Assembly (NCBI GenBank): GCA_036488875.1
Contig: DASXGW010000004.1
Location: forward strand, 310,001 to 374,000
DNA length: 64,000 bases
Direction of reading: 5' to 3'
DNA from: Candidatus Baltobacteraceae bacterium
GTDB taxonomy: Bacteria > Vulcanimicrobiota > Vulcanimicrobiia > Vulcanimicrobiales > Vulcanimicrobiaceae
Part shown: piece by piece, positions 1 through 7,431 of the stretch
Numbering within the stretch: the stretch's first letter is position 1
Layout of the letters: every line of letters begins with the position of its first letter
Notes under the pieces: generated by a model
Seen by the model: only the letters and a program-made list of their open reading frames with translations
The model's database searches: none
What the model was told of the DNA's origin: nothing
Position numbers and translations under genes: made by a program

Positions 1-2
1 AT

Positions 3-647
3 CTGCTCGTAGATGAGAAAAACGCCTCGATTTACGAGCGGCCGCTCGAAGAGCGGCGCGAGCGATTGGAGGCGTTCGCAGCGCGCTACCTTAAAGGCAA
101 TCGCGCGATCGTGCCGTCACCGGCGACCGTCGACGCCGAAGTTGCCGCCGAGTGGCTGGCGGGCGATCTCGCGCGCCTCGACGGCGTTATTGCAAAGCGC
201 ATCGATCTGGCCTACGCCTTTGGAAGCCGCGACGGCGCGGTCAAGATCAAGCGCGCGTATACCGCCGACTGCGTGATCGGCGGGTTTCGCGGCGGCAAGA
301 CCGGCGCGATCGCGTCGCTGCTGCTCGGCTTGTACGACGGAAAGGAGCTCGATCACGTCGGTTTCATCGGCAGCATGGATGCCGCCGAGCGTAAACGCGC
401 CGGCGAACTGCTGCGCCCGCTCGTCACGGAGCACAGCTTCACGCGCGCGATTCCGGGCGGTCCTAGCCGCTGGCGCAAAGGCGGTGAGGCCAGCGAATGG
501 TTTGCCGTCGAACCGAAGATCGTCGTCGAAGTGTCGTTCGATCACGTGACCGGCCGCCGTTTTCGTCACGCCGCGCGATTCTTGCGCTGGCGCCCCGACA
601 AGTCACCTCGTCAATGCACGATCGATCAGTTGCTCGATCCCGGCTAA
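3..647 (+). CDS. ATP-dependent DNA ligase, C-terminal part (5' truncated by window)
   Basis: The frame is open from the left edge, so about 214 C-terminal residues are present of a family that is usually 320-350 long. A DGVIAKR stretch near residue 59 fits ligase motif IV, and DGAVKIK fits motif V, which holds the lysines that contact the nucleotide. The C-terminal segment with GRRFRHAARFLRWRPDK matches the oligonucleotide-binding end of LigC-type bacterial ATP-dependent ligases. The adenylated lysine (motif I) lies outside the window. These enzymes seal nicks in DNA repair. No Ku or polymerase domain can be seen here. Its last 45 bases overlap the end of the convergent aminotransferase gene. 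Family assignment is firm; the exact subclass is not. Confidence 0.85.
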   Translation: MLVDEKNASIYERPLEERRERLEAFAARYLKGNRAIVPSPATVDAEVAAEWLAGDLARLDGVIAKRIDLAYAFGSRDGAVKIKRAYTADCVIGGFRGGKTGAIASLLLGLYDGKELDHVGFIGSMDAAERKRAGELLRPLVTEHSFTRAIPGGPSRWRKGGEASEWFAVEPKIVVEVSFDHVTGRRFRHAARFLRWRPDKSPRQCTIDQLLDPG

Positions 648-1724
648 TCGCTCGAGCGCATCAGCGAATCGGTCGCCGGCGGCGGCGAACCCGATGCGGA
701 AGTGATCGGGCGCACCGAAGCAATCTCCCGGTGCGAGGAGCACGCCGCGATCGGCTGCCGTTCGGCAGAAACCTCGCGCGTCGTCGCCGGAGAGCAGCCA
801 GGGAAATGCCGTCATCCCTCCGAGCGGCCGGATCCAGCCGAACGTATCGCGCCGCTGCGTCATGAACGCGTCGAGCGTCTCGAGATTGCGGCTTGCGACC
901 TCTTGCGACTTGCGCCAAATGGTTTGACGCGCGCGTACCGCGATCTCCGCGAGAATCTCGCCCGCGGCGTTGTTCGACACCGAAAAATACCGGCGCGCGT
1001 TCAAGTACGCTTCACGCCGCTGCGGATCGCGTTCGACGATCCAGCCCGCTCGCGTTCCCGCAAGTGGAAACGCTTTCGAAAAATCGCTGATGACGGTGGC
1101 GTTCGGCAATCTCGCGGCGGATTGCGTTGCGCCTGCGTGATAGATGGGATGGTAAACCTCGTCGCTGACGAGCGTGATGCCGCGTACCGCGGCAAAATCG
1201 TTCAATGTCTGCATCTCGGCGTCGCCGACCGTCGCGCCGGTGGGATTGTGGGGATTGTTGACGAGAATCAGCTTGGTGCCGGCGTCGCTGAGGGCCTCGA
1301 TCTCATCGAGGTCGATGCGAAAGCCGTTCTCTCGCCGGATGCGATAGAAGCGCGTCTCGATGCCGAGCGACTCCGGTAATGCCGCGAACGTCGGGAAACC
1401 GGGCTGCGGCAAAACGACGTTCGCTCCAGGCGATGCGGCGAGCCAGAACAGGATGAGCAGCGCTTCAGACGCTCCCGTGACGACCTGCACGCACTCGCTG
1501 TCGACGCCGTGCATCTCGGCAATCGCCGCGCGCAGACCGTCGGATCCGGTACCGCGCCCGTACGTCAGCGGATGGTTGAGATAGCGTTCGCGCTCGGCAT
1601 TGCCGGCCAATTCGAGGATCTCGTTCGCGGTCCACGCCGGTCCGGTGCTGGCCGCGAGATTGAACGGGACGTCGTGCGCGTACGTGTCCAACCAGATGTC
1701 GAGTGCGAAAGGCTTGAGCTGCAT
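603..1724 (-). CDS. PLP-dependent aminotransferase, class I/II fold
   Basis: This 373-residue protein is the usual length for fold-type I aminotransferases. Visible hallmarks are the substrate and cofactor segment NNPHNPTGA, the acidic residue in VSDEVYHP, and the Schiff-base lysine in SDFSKAFPLAGTRAGW. It should transfer an amino group from an amino acid to a 2-oxo acid in the cytoplasm; substrate cannot be read from sequence. It is the last gene of a three-gene operon, 21 bases after RidA and downstream of the threonine dehydratase-like gene, so a role in amino-acid catabolism fits. Its end overlaps the convergent ligase gene by 45 bases. Confidence 0.9.
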   Translation of the reverse strand: MQLKPFALDIWLDTYAHDVPFNLAASTGPAWTANEILELAGNAERERYLNHPLTYGRGTGSDGLRAAIAEMHGVDSECVQVVTGASEALLILFWLAASPGANVVLPQPGFPTFAALPESLGIETRFYRIRRENGFRIDLDEIEALSDAGTKLILVNNPHNPTGATVGDAEMQTLNDFAAVRGITLVSDEVYHPIYHAGATQSAARLPNATVISDFSKAFPLAGTRAGWIVERDPQRREAYLNARRYFSVSNNAAGEILAEIAVRARQTIWRKSQEVASRNLETLDAFMTQRRDTFGWIRPLGGMTAFPWLLSGDDARGFCRTAADRGVLLAPGDCFGAPDHFRIGFAAAGDRFADALERLAGIEQLIDRALTR

Positions 1725-1745
1725 AGACGTTCTCCGGTGAAGAGT

Positions 1746-2087
1746 TCAGCGTGCTGCGATGACGGCGATTTCAACCAGGTACTGCGGGCCCGCGAGCTTC
1801 GCTTCGACGGTGGCGCGCGCCGGCGGGTTGCCGGGCGAGATCCAGGCATCCCAAACGGCGTTCATCTCATCGAAGGTTGCGACGTCGGCCAGCCAGATCG
1901 TCGCGGATAACAGCTTCGATTTATCGCTCCCCGCCTGTACCAGAACCGATTCGAGCTTCGCGAGGATGGCTCGCGTCTGGCCGGCGACGTCGGGCGCGGT
2001 ATCGTTCACGTGACCGGCGGTATAGATGATGCCGTTATGAACGACCGCCTTACTCATGCGCGGTCCGGATTCAATGCGTTCGATCAT
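1746..2087 (-). CDS. ridA: RidA family enamine/imine deaminase
   Basis: This 113-residue protein belongs to the RidA/YjgF family. Family features are the AGHV segment near residue 24 and the PPARATVEA segment near residue 88, whose arginine binds the substrate carboxylate. RidA proteins hydrolyse reactive 2-aminoacrylate-type enamines released by PLP-dependent dehydratases. The start ATG overlaps the TGA of the upstream dehydratase gene (ATGA), so translation is probably coupled. The pairing makes biochemical sense: the dehydratase makes the enamine and RidA clears it. A longer open frame continues upstream of this ATG but is antisense-type noise inside the dehydratase gene. Many RidA homologues act on other imines, so the exact substrate is inferred. 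Confidence 0.9.
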   Translation of the reverse strand: MIERIESGPRMSKAVVHNGIIYTAGHVNDTAPDVAGQTRAILAKLESVLVQAGSDKSKLLSATIWLADVATFDEMNAVWDAWISPGNPPARATVEAKLAGPQYLVEIAVIAAR

Positions 2088-3019
2088 GCGAAGTTCACCG
2101 CCGTGCTGTTGCCGCCGCTGACGAGCACGCAAATACGCTCGTTCTCGGCCGGTACGTACCGTCCCGACAGCAGCGCGGCCAGCGCGGTTGCACCGCCCGG
2201 TTCGGCTACCAGCGTATGGTGATGCCATAGGTGCCGCTGCGCGCTCGTGATGTCGTCGTCGGAAACGAGAACCGCGCGTTCGACGTGGTCGCGTACGATC
2301 GGAAAGACGAGGTCGCCGATGCGTGCCGGTGCGAGCGAGTCGAAGGCCACGCTGCCGGCGGGTGCGTCCACCGGGCCGCCCGCGCGAAGCGCGTGCGCGA
2401 GCGTCGGCGCACCTTCCGGCTCGATGCCGACGACGCGCACGCCGGTGCCGGCGAACCACGCCGCGATGCCGGCAATCAAGCCGCCGCCGCCGACGGGAAC
2501 TAGGATCGTCGTGACCTCGGGAACTTGCTGCTCGATTTCCAGGCCGAGCGTTCCGGTACCCAACATGGTTTCCACCTGATCAAACGCGTGAACCGCCAGC
2601 GCGCCGGATTCGGCCACGTATGCGTCGTGTGCGGCAATCGTGTCGGCGTAACGGTCACCGGTCTGCACGAGCTCGGCGCCGTACGCCCGTATGCGTGCGA
2701 CTTTGGGTGCCGACGACGAGCTCGGAACGAAGATGCGCGCCCGATGGCGCAGGCGCATCGCCGCGTATGCGACCGCGGCTCCGTGATTGCCGCCCGATGC
2801 GGCGGCGACGCCGGCGCCCGGGATCGATCGCGAGAGCAAATTGGAAAACGCCCCGCGTGCTTTGAACGAGCCGGCGTGCTGCAGCAGCTCGAGCTTGAGG
2901 ATCGCCTGCGCGGGAACCGCGGCCGCTTCCATCACCGGCGTATGCCGGACGTACGGCGCGATGAGCGCGGCCGTCTCGGTTATCCCCGCTCGGCCGACGG
3001 TGCGTTCTTGAGTTCTCAT
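2084..3019 (-). CDS. Threonine/serine dehydratase-like PLP enzyme (fold type II)
   Basis: A 311-residue protein of the serine/threonine dehydratase and serine racemase family. The PLP lysine sits in AGSFKARGA, followed by the substrate loop SGGNHGAAVAYAA and the glycine-rich phosphate cup VPVGGGGLIAG. There is no C-terminal ACT domain, so this resembles the catabolic or racemase-like short form rather than the regulated IlvA form. Likely reaction: deamination of threonine or serine to a 2-oxo acid through an enamine. It is the first gene of an operon with RidA and an aminotransferase. Its ATG lies 36 bases from that of the divergent ArsR-type gene, and the transcript is probably leaderless. 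Confidence 0.88.
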   Translation of the reverse strand: MRTQERTVGRAGITETAALIAPYVRHTPVMEAAAVPAQAILKLELLQHAGSFKARGAFSNLLSRSIPGAGVAAASGGNHGAAVAYAAMRLRHRARIFVPSSSSAPKVARIRAYGAELVQTGDRYADTIAAHDAYVAESGALAVHAFDQVETMLGTGTLGLEIEQQVPEVTTILVPVGGGGLIAGIAAWFAGTGVRVVGIEPEGAPTLAHALRAGGPVDAPAGSVAFDSLAPARIGDLVFPIVRDHVERAVLVSDDDITSAQRHLWHHHTLVAEPGGATALAALLSGRYVPAENERICVLVSGGNSTAVNFA

Positions 3020-3055
3020 CTTGACATTCTATTAGGGATTTAGCAAAATGGCAAT
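3020..3055. promoter_or_regulatory. Overlapping divergent promoters, both predicted leaderless
   Basis: Only 36 bases separate two divergent start codons. On the plus strand TTGACA (3021-3026) is followed after 17 bases by CAAAAT (3044-3049), placing the transcript start at about the ATG at 3056. On the minus strand TTGCCA (3049-3054) is followed after 17 bases by TAGAAT (3026-3031), placing that start at about the ATG at 3019. Both messages would therefore begin at or near the start codon. The two promoters occupy the same DNA, so polymerase binding should be mutually exclusive. Confidence 0.65.
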
Positions 3056-3358
3056 ATGCCTATTGAGCTGGCGCTGCGAGCGCTGGCCAACGACCGACGT
3101 CTTCAGATTCTCGACTGGCTCAAGGATCCGCGTTCGCATTTTCCCCCGCAGGTCGACGGCGATCTCGTCAAAGACGGTGTCTGCGGCGGCTTCATCGCCG
3201 AGAAGCTGGGAGTCAGCCAGCCTACCGCGAGCGAGCATCTCAAGGTGCTCGTCCAGGCCGGCCTCCTGAAGGCTAAGCGCATCAAGCAGTGGACGTTTTA
3301 TCAGCGCGATGAGCCCGCTATCAAGAAAATCAAGCAAGCGATCGCCGCAACAATTTAG
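3056..3358 (+). CDS. ArsR/SmtB-type winged-helix repressor
   Basis: A 100-residue protein with the compact ArsR layout. The recognition helix is visible in GVSQPTASEHLKVLVQAGLL (about residues 52-71), followed by a wing ending in TFYQRDE. The classical metal-binding ELCVCD box is absent; the only cysteine is in DGVCGGF near residue 43, so the signal may be a metabolite rather than a metal. It is divergent from the dehydratase-RidA-aminotransferase operon across a shared promoter, so it probably represses itself and that operon. This regulatory link is inferred from position. Confidence 0.82.
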   Translation: MPIELALRALANDRRLQILDWLKDPRSHFPPQVDGDLVKDGVCGGFIAEKLGVSQPTASEHLKVLVQAGLLKAKRIKQWTFYQRDEPAIKKIKQAIAATI

Positions 3359-3394
3359 TTTCGCTTGGTGAATTGGGCGGGTACAGGAACGCCC

Positions 3395-4618
3395 ATGGAA
3401 CAGCATTCGGTACCCTTCGAGCCGATGCGCGTGCCAAGCGAGTCGTTGCTCCCTTCGCTCGTCCATTTCAATCGGCTGATGGGCGATCACGGCATCATTC
3501 AGTTTACGCGCGGCCGGACGCCCGATCTCGATTCGGGTTTCTGTCTCGACGACAACGCACGCGCGCTGCTCGTTGCGGTGGCGTACTTGCGCGAAGGGCA
3601 GGCCGATCCGGTTGCCGAGCGCATGGGCGAGCTCTGCATCGAGTTCTTCGCCGACGCCTCGCGCGACGCGCCGTGCTATCACAACGTGATGGACAAGGAC
3701 GGCGAGTTCACCGACGAGTGCGCGTCGCCCGAATCGGTCGGACGGTTGATTTGGGCGCTCGGCGTCACCGCGACGTGCGCGGTCGACGCCCGATGGCGCA
3801 ACGCGGCGTGGCAACAGCTTGCGAACATCTCGCACGCGGTCGGCGCGTTGACGTCGACGCGAGCGCGAGCCTATGCGATGCTCGGACTCGCCGCGCTCGT
3901 CGACCCCGATACCGCCGCGCCGATCCGCCCCGTGCCCGATCGTTCGAGCGATCCCGACGTGCACCGATGGGCGCGTGAAACGCTGTACGCCATGGCCGCC
4001 TCGATGCGTTTCGAGTTCCTTCGTTCGGCCGAACCCGGCTGGATGTGGTGGGAGCCCGAACTGACGTACGACAATGCGCGGCTACCCGAGGCGATGCTGC
4101 GCGCCGCTTCGGCGTTGCGCGAGCCGTCGTTCGGCGAGACCGGCCTCGAGTCGCTGCAGTTCTTGGTCGAAGTGACGCAGCCGTCGGGCATGTTCGTACC
4201 GGTCGGTGCGCCGGGCTGGTATCGCAAAGGACAAGAGCGTCCAATTTACGATCAGCAGCCGCTCGAAGCCGCTGCGATGGTCGACGTGTTCCTCGCCGCG
4301 GAGCGCTGGCAGAACAACGTTTCGTATCGCCGCGACGCCCGGGTGGCATTCGAATGGTTTACCGGTAACAACGTCGGCGGAGTTGCGTTAGCCGACGTAG
4401 ACGTCGGTTCGTGTTACGACGGTCTGACGCGCGACGGCCTCAATCAGAACATGGGTGCCGAAAGCACGCTCGCGTATCTGCAAGGCGCGCTGTTCTTGCG
4501 CGAAGATCCTCACCCGAAGACGTTACGCGCGCGCCGCTCCACCAGCCGCAGCAAGGCGTCGGCGACGATCGCCAGCATCGATGCCGCGAGACTGCCGGCA
4601 ACGATCATCGACGACTGA
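3395..4618 (+). CDS. Glycosidase-like (alpha/alpha-barrel type) protein, function uncertain
   Basis: About 407 residues from the ATG at 3395, which has an AGGA motif upstream; an upstream TTG at 3365 is possible but less likely. Conserved-looking patches are LDSGFCLDDNARALL near residue 50, the Trp-rich PGWMWWEPELTYDNARLPEA near residue 220, and CYDGLTRDGLNQNMGAESTLAYL near residue 345. They resemble the helical glycosidase-like domains often attached to or encoded beside group-1 glycosyltransferases. No signal peptide is evident, so it is probably cytoplasmic. The last 36 residues are encoded entirely antisense to the end of the convergent permease gene (109-base overlap) and are basic and low in family character, so the original stop may have been lost. 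I am unsure of the substrate. Confidence 0.6.
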   Translation: MEQHSVPFEPMRVPSESLLPSLVHFNRLMGDHGIIQFTRGRTPDLDSGFCLDDNARALLVAVAYLREGQADPVAERMGELCIEFFADASRDAPCYHNVMDKDGEFTDECASPESVGRLIWALGVTATCAVDARWRNAAWQQLANISHAVGALTSTRARAYAMLGLAALVDPDTAAPIRPVPDRSSDPDVHRWARETLYAMAASMRFEFLRSAEPGWMWWEPELTYDNARLPEAMLRAASALREPSFGETGLESLQFLVEVTQPSGMFVPVGAPGWYRKGQERPIYDQQPLEAAAMVDVFLAAERWQNNVSYRRDARVAFEWFTGNNVGGVALADVDVGSCYDGLTRDGLNQNMGAESTLAYLQGALFLREDPHPKTLRARRSTSRSKASATIASIDAARLPATIIDD

Positions 4619-5130
4619 TGCAACGTCAAGCCGTTGAAGATCAGGACGCCTAAGCCGCTGGTTCCGACGTAGCCGCCGAGCGTCGCGATCGCAATCGCGG
4701 CGATCGCCGCGACGCGAACGCCGCCAATCATCACCGGAAGCGCTTGTGGAATTTCGACGCGCCACAGGATCTCCGCGGACGACATCCCCAGCCCACGCGC
4801 GGCGTCGACTTGCGCGCGATCGACGCCGTTGATGCCGGCCACGACGTTGCGAGCGAGCATGAACTGCGCGTAGAGAACCAGCGCGACGAAGATGGGCGCG
4901 GGCCCGAGGCCGAAAAGTTCGACGAGCACGGCCAGCAGTGCGAGGCTGGGGATCGTGTAAAGGGCGCCGAGCATACCGAGCAGCCACGACGCGATGCGCG
5001 GGCGCCGCGCCGCCATCAGTCCGAGAGGAAAGGCGACCGCGCAGGCGACGACCAATGCCGCCGCTACCAGCTCGACGTGCGCGGCGGAGAGCGCTAGCAC
5101 TCGCGCGGGATGCTCGATCAGATAGTTCAC
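4510..5130 (-). CDS. Osmoprotectant-type ABC transporter permease (OpuCB/YehW-like)
   Basis: A 206-residue integral membrane protein with about five or six hydrophobic spans. The permease coupling (EAA) loop is visible as QVDAARGLGMSSAEILWRVEIPQALPVMIGG. This length and loop match the paired small permeases of OpuC/Yeh transporters for glycine betaine, choline or related compatible solutes. Its start overlaps the ATPase stop by four bases. It is the last gene of a four-gene operon of permease, binding protein, ATPase and permease, which is the full set for a binding-protein-dependent importer. Its 3' end overlaps the convergent glycosidase-like gene by 109 bases. Confidence 0.88.
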   Translation of the reverse strand: MNYLIEHPARVLALSAAHVELVAAALVVACAVAFPLGLMAARRPRIASWLLGMLGALYTIPSLALLAVLVELFGLGPAPIFVALVLYAQFMLARNVVAGINGVDRAQVDAARGLGMSSAEILWRVEIPQALPVMIGGVRVAAIAAIAIATLGGYVGTSGLGVLIFNGLTLHQSSMIVAGSLAASMLAIVADALLRLVERRARNVFG

Positions 5131-5918
5131 CGTTGGCGCATCTCGGCGCGCACGTGAAGGAAGTATTCGCGGTAGAGTGCGTCGCCCGAGTGGAAGAGCG
5201 TTCGAACGTAATCGCTTTCGGGGCGGTCGAGCAGCTCCGATGGTTCGCCGATCTGCACGACGTGGCCCAACTGCATCACCACGATGCGGTCGGCGAGCAA
5301 CAGGGCTTCGTCGACGTCGTGCGTGACGAAGAGCGTCGTGGTCTGCAGATCGCGCACGATGCGCAGCAGCTCGCGCTGCAGCTCGGCGCGAACGAGCGCG
5401 TCGACCGCACCGAACGGCTCGTCCATCAGCAGCGCGCGCGGGCGCGCGGCGAGCGCGCGAGCGACGCCGACGCGCTGCGCCTCGCCGCCCGATAGCTGGC
5501 GCGGTTTGCGATCGCGATAGCGTGCCGGATCCAGATCTACCATCGCGAGCAGCTCGTCGACGCGAGCGTCGATCTCGTCGCGGCTCCAGCCCAGCAGCGA
5601 GGGAACGACGCCGACGTTAGCGGCGACCGTCATGTGCCCGAACAGGCCGACGGCTTGAATGGCGTAGCCGATGTTCCGGCGCAGCTCGACCGGATCGGTC
5701 GCCGCGACGTCGCGGCCAAAGAACTCAACGGTGCCGGCGTCGAGCCGAACGAGACGGTTGACGGTGCGCAGCAAAGTCGACTTGCCGCATCCCGACGGCC
5801 CGAGCAGCACGATCAGCTCGCCCGGCGCGACGTCGAAGGTAATGTCCTCGACGGCATGGCGGTCGGCGCCGGCGTACTGCACCGTCGCGCTCGCGAAACC
5901 AATCGCGACGTCGCTCAA
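5127..5918 (-). CDS. Osmoprotectant-type ABC transporter ATP-binding protein (OpuCA-like)
   Basis: A 263-residue ABC ATPase. Walker A is GPSGCGKST at residues 40-48, the signature is LSGGEAQRVG near residue 143, and Walker B with the catalytic glutamate is LLMDEPFGAVD, followed by the switch histidine in FVTHDVDEAL. The short C-terminal extension lacks the CBS pair found in OpuAA and many OpuCA proteins, so cis-regulation by CBS domains is not expected. Its start overlaps the binding-protein stop by four bases and its stop overlaps the next permease by four, so production of the complex is probably coupled. Confidence 0.92.
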   Translation of the reverse strand: MSDVAIGFASATVQYAGADRHAVEDITFDVAPGELIVLLGPSGCGKSTLLRTVNRLVRLDAGTVEFFGRDVAATDPVELRRNIGYAIQAVGLFGHMTVAANVGVVPSLLGWSRDEIDARVDELLAMVDLDPARYRDRKPRQLSGGEAQRVGVARALAARPRALLMDEPFGAVDALVRAELQRELLRIVRDLQTTTLFVTHDVDEALLLADRIVVMQLGHVVQIGEPSELLDRPESDYVRTLFHSGDALYREYFLHVRAEMRQR

Positions 5919-6793
5919 ACGGTCTTTCCGGCGAGAAACGCCGCCGCGACGTCGGCGGGATCCTTGTGATCCGACTCGACCGCGGCGTTCATATGCTGCG
6001 CCGCGGCATCGGTGATGCGCGGCGATACCGCGTCGAGCACGATCGCAATCTTCGCATGCGCGGCGAGCGTCTGCTGCCGCACGACCGGCGCGACGTTATA
6101 GGGCGACCATAAATGGCGATCGTCGCGCAAAACGACGAGTTGGTTCGTCGCGATTGCTCCGTCGGTCGTGAACGCGCTCGCAACGTCGGCTTGTCCGTCC
6201 AGCAGCGCTTGGTACTTCAGCGCGATATCGTACGTGCGAACCTGTGCGAAATGGAAGCCGCCGTACGCGCGCTGCAGCCCGGGCAGCCCGTCGGCGCGCG
6301 CGAGGAACTCTTGAATCGTCGCCAGGCGCAGCGACGACGCCTTGGCCGCCAAATCCGACAGCGTGGCGATGCGTTCGCGCGCCGCGACCGCCTTCGTCGT
6401 CGCCAGCGCTTGCGAATCGTTCATCGGCGAGGCCTTGAGCCAAACGATATCGTACCGCTTGGCGAACTCGCGCGAGACGGTCGCGTAGACTGCCTGCGGA
6501 TCTTGCATCGGCGGTCGTCGCAGGACGTCGATGAGCGCGGTTCCGGTGTATTCGGGATAGAGATCGATGTCGCCGCGCTGCATCGCGGCCATCGCGATCT
6601 GCGTCGAACCCAAGTTGAAGCGCCGTACGACGTTAAATCCACCCGCTTCGAGCGCCTGCGCGTAAATTTCCGCGATGACGAACGACTCGGTAAAGTTCTT
6701 CGATCCGACGCGGATCGACGAACCCGAGCCCGCACAGCGCGCGAGCAGCGGAAGCGTCGCGAGCGTCGCGAGCGCGTGCCGGCGCGTAAGCAT
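5915..6793 (-). CDS. Osmoprotectant-type substrate-binding protein (OpuCC/OsmF-like)
   Basis: A 292-residue exported binding protein. The start MLTRRHALATLATLPLLARC gives a basic n-region, a hydrophobic core and a cysteine that could be lipidated, though the lipobox is imperfect. The mature start IRVGSKNFTESFVIAEIYAQ and the internal GDIDLYPEYTGT are hallmarks of the OpuAC/OsmF family, which captures quaternary-ammonium compounds. I chose the ATG at 6793 because it overlaps the upstream permease stop by one base (TGATG) and yields the signal peptide; the frame stays open further upstream without coding character. The ligand is inferred only to class level. Confidence 0.9.
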   Translation of the reverse strand: MLTRRHALATLATLPLLARCAGSGSSIRVGSKNFTESFVIAEIYAQALEAGGFNVVRRFNLGSTQIAMAAMQRGDIDLYPEYTGTALIDVLRRPPMQDPQAVYATVSREFAKRYDIVWLKASPMNDSQALATTKAVAARERIATLSDLAAKASSLRLATIQEFLARADGLPGLQRAYGGFHFAQVRTYDIALKYQALLDGQADVASAFTTDGAIATNQLVVLRDDRHLWSPYNVAPVVRQQTLAAHAKIAIVLDAVSPRITDAAAQHMNAAVESDHKDPADVAAAFLAGKTV

Positions 6794-7392
6794 CACGCGC
6801 GTGCCTCCAGGACGCGACCGACCGCGCCCAACGCGAGTTCGACGGCCAGCGCCAATACGGCGACGGCGATCGCACCCGCAAGTAATACCGCCGGATCGTT
6901 GGTCTGCAGTCCGCGCACGATATCGTCCCCCAGTCCGCCGGCGCCGATGAACGTGGCCAGCGTAGCACTTGCAATCGTCTCGATGGCGGCCGTTCGAACG
7001 CCTGAGAAGGAGACCGGCAGCGCCAGCGGCGCGACGACGCGGAAGAAGCGGCCCGTTGCGGTCATTCCCATGCCGGCGGCAGCGTCGAGAACGCCGGCCG
7101 GCACGCCGCGGATACCGAGATCGACGGCGATCACGATCGGCGGTATCGCCAGCAGCGCCAGGGCGATGATCGCCGGCGTAGCACCCACGCCCAAAAGCGG
7201 CAGCAGAAGCATCAGGACGGCCAAGCTGGGAAGGGTTCGCCCGACGCTGGCCAGCCCGAGCGCCAGACCGCGGAACGAGCCGAAATTTCCGGCCAGCGCA
7301 CCCACCGGAAGGCCGACCGCCAGCGCCAGCGCCATGGCGGAGCCCGCTAGTCCGAGGTGCGCGACGGCGTGGGCTGCCAAGTCCGTCCACAT
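6793..7392 (-). CDS. Osmoprotectant-type ABC transporter permease (OpuCD/YehY-like)
   Basis: A 199-residue membrane protein that starts at the ATG at 7392 with MWTDLAAHAVAHLGLAG. It carries a permease coupling loop, GVLDAAAGMGMTATGRFFRVVAPLALP, and the GAGGLGDDIVRGL turn typical of these permeases. It is the first gene of the transporter operon and is paralogous to the distal permease; the two probably form the heterodimeric channel. It is divergent from ppk1 with 39 bases between start codons, so the two promoters are close or overlapping and the transporter and polyphosphate synthesis might be co-regulated as stress functions. That last point is inference. Confidence 0.88.
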   Translation of the reverse strand: MWTDLAAHAVAHLGLAGSAMALALAVGLPVGALAGNFGSFRGLALGLASVGRTLPSLAVLMLLLPLLGVGATPAIIALALLAIPPIVIAVDLGIRGVPAGVLDAAAGMGMTATGRFFRVVAPLALPVSFSGVRTAAIETIASATLATFIGAGGLGDDIVRGLQTNDPAVLLAGAIAVAVLALAVELALGAVGRVLEARA

Positions 7393-7431
7393 AGGCTCGT
7401 AGTGTTTTGCTCCTCCGAAGCGAACCCTACG

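Noticed and set aside
3032-3964. Long open frame (310 codons) on the minus strand opposite the ArsR-type and glycosidase-like genes
   Set aside because: It is antisense to two well-supported genes, Arg/His-rich, with no domain pattern; GC-rich DNA produces such frames by chance.
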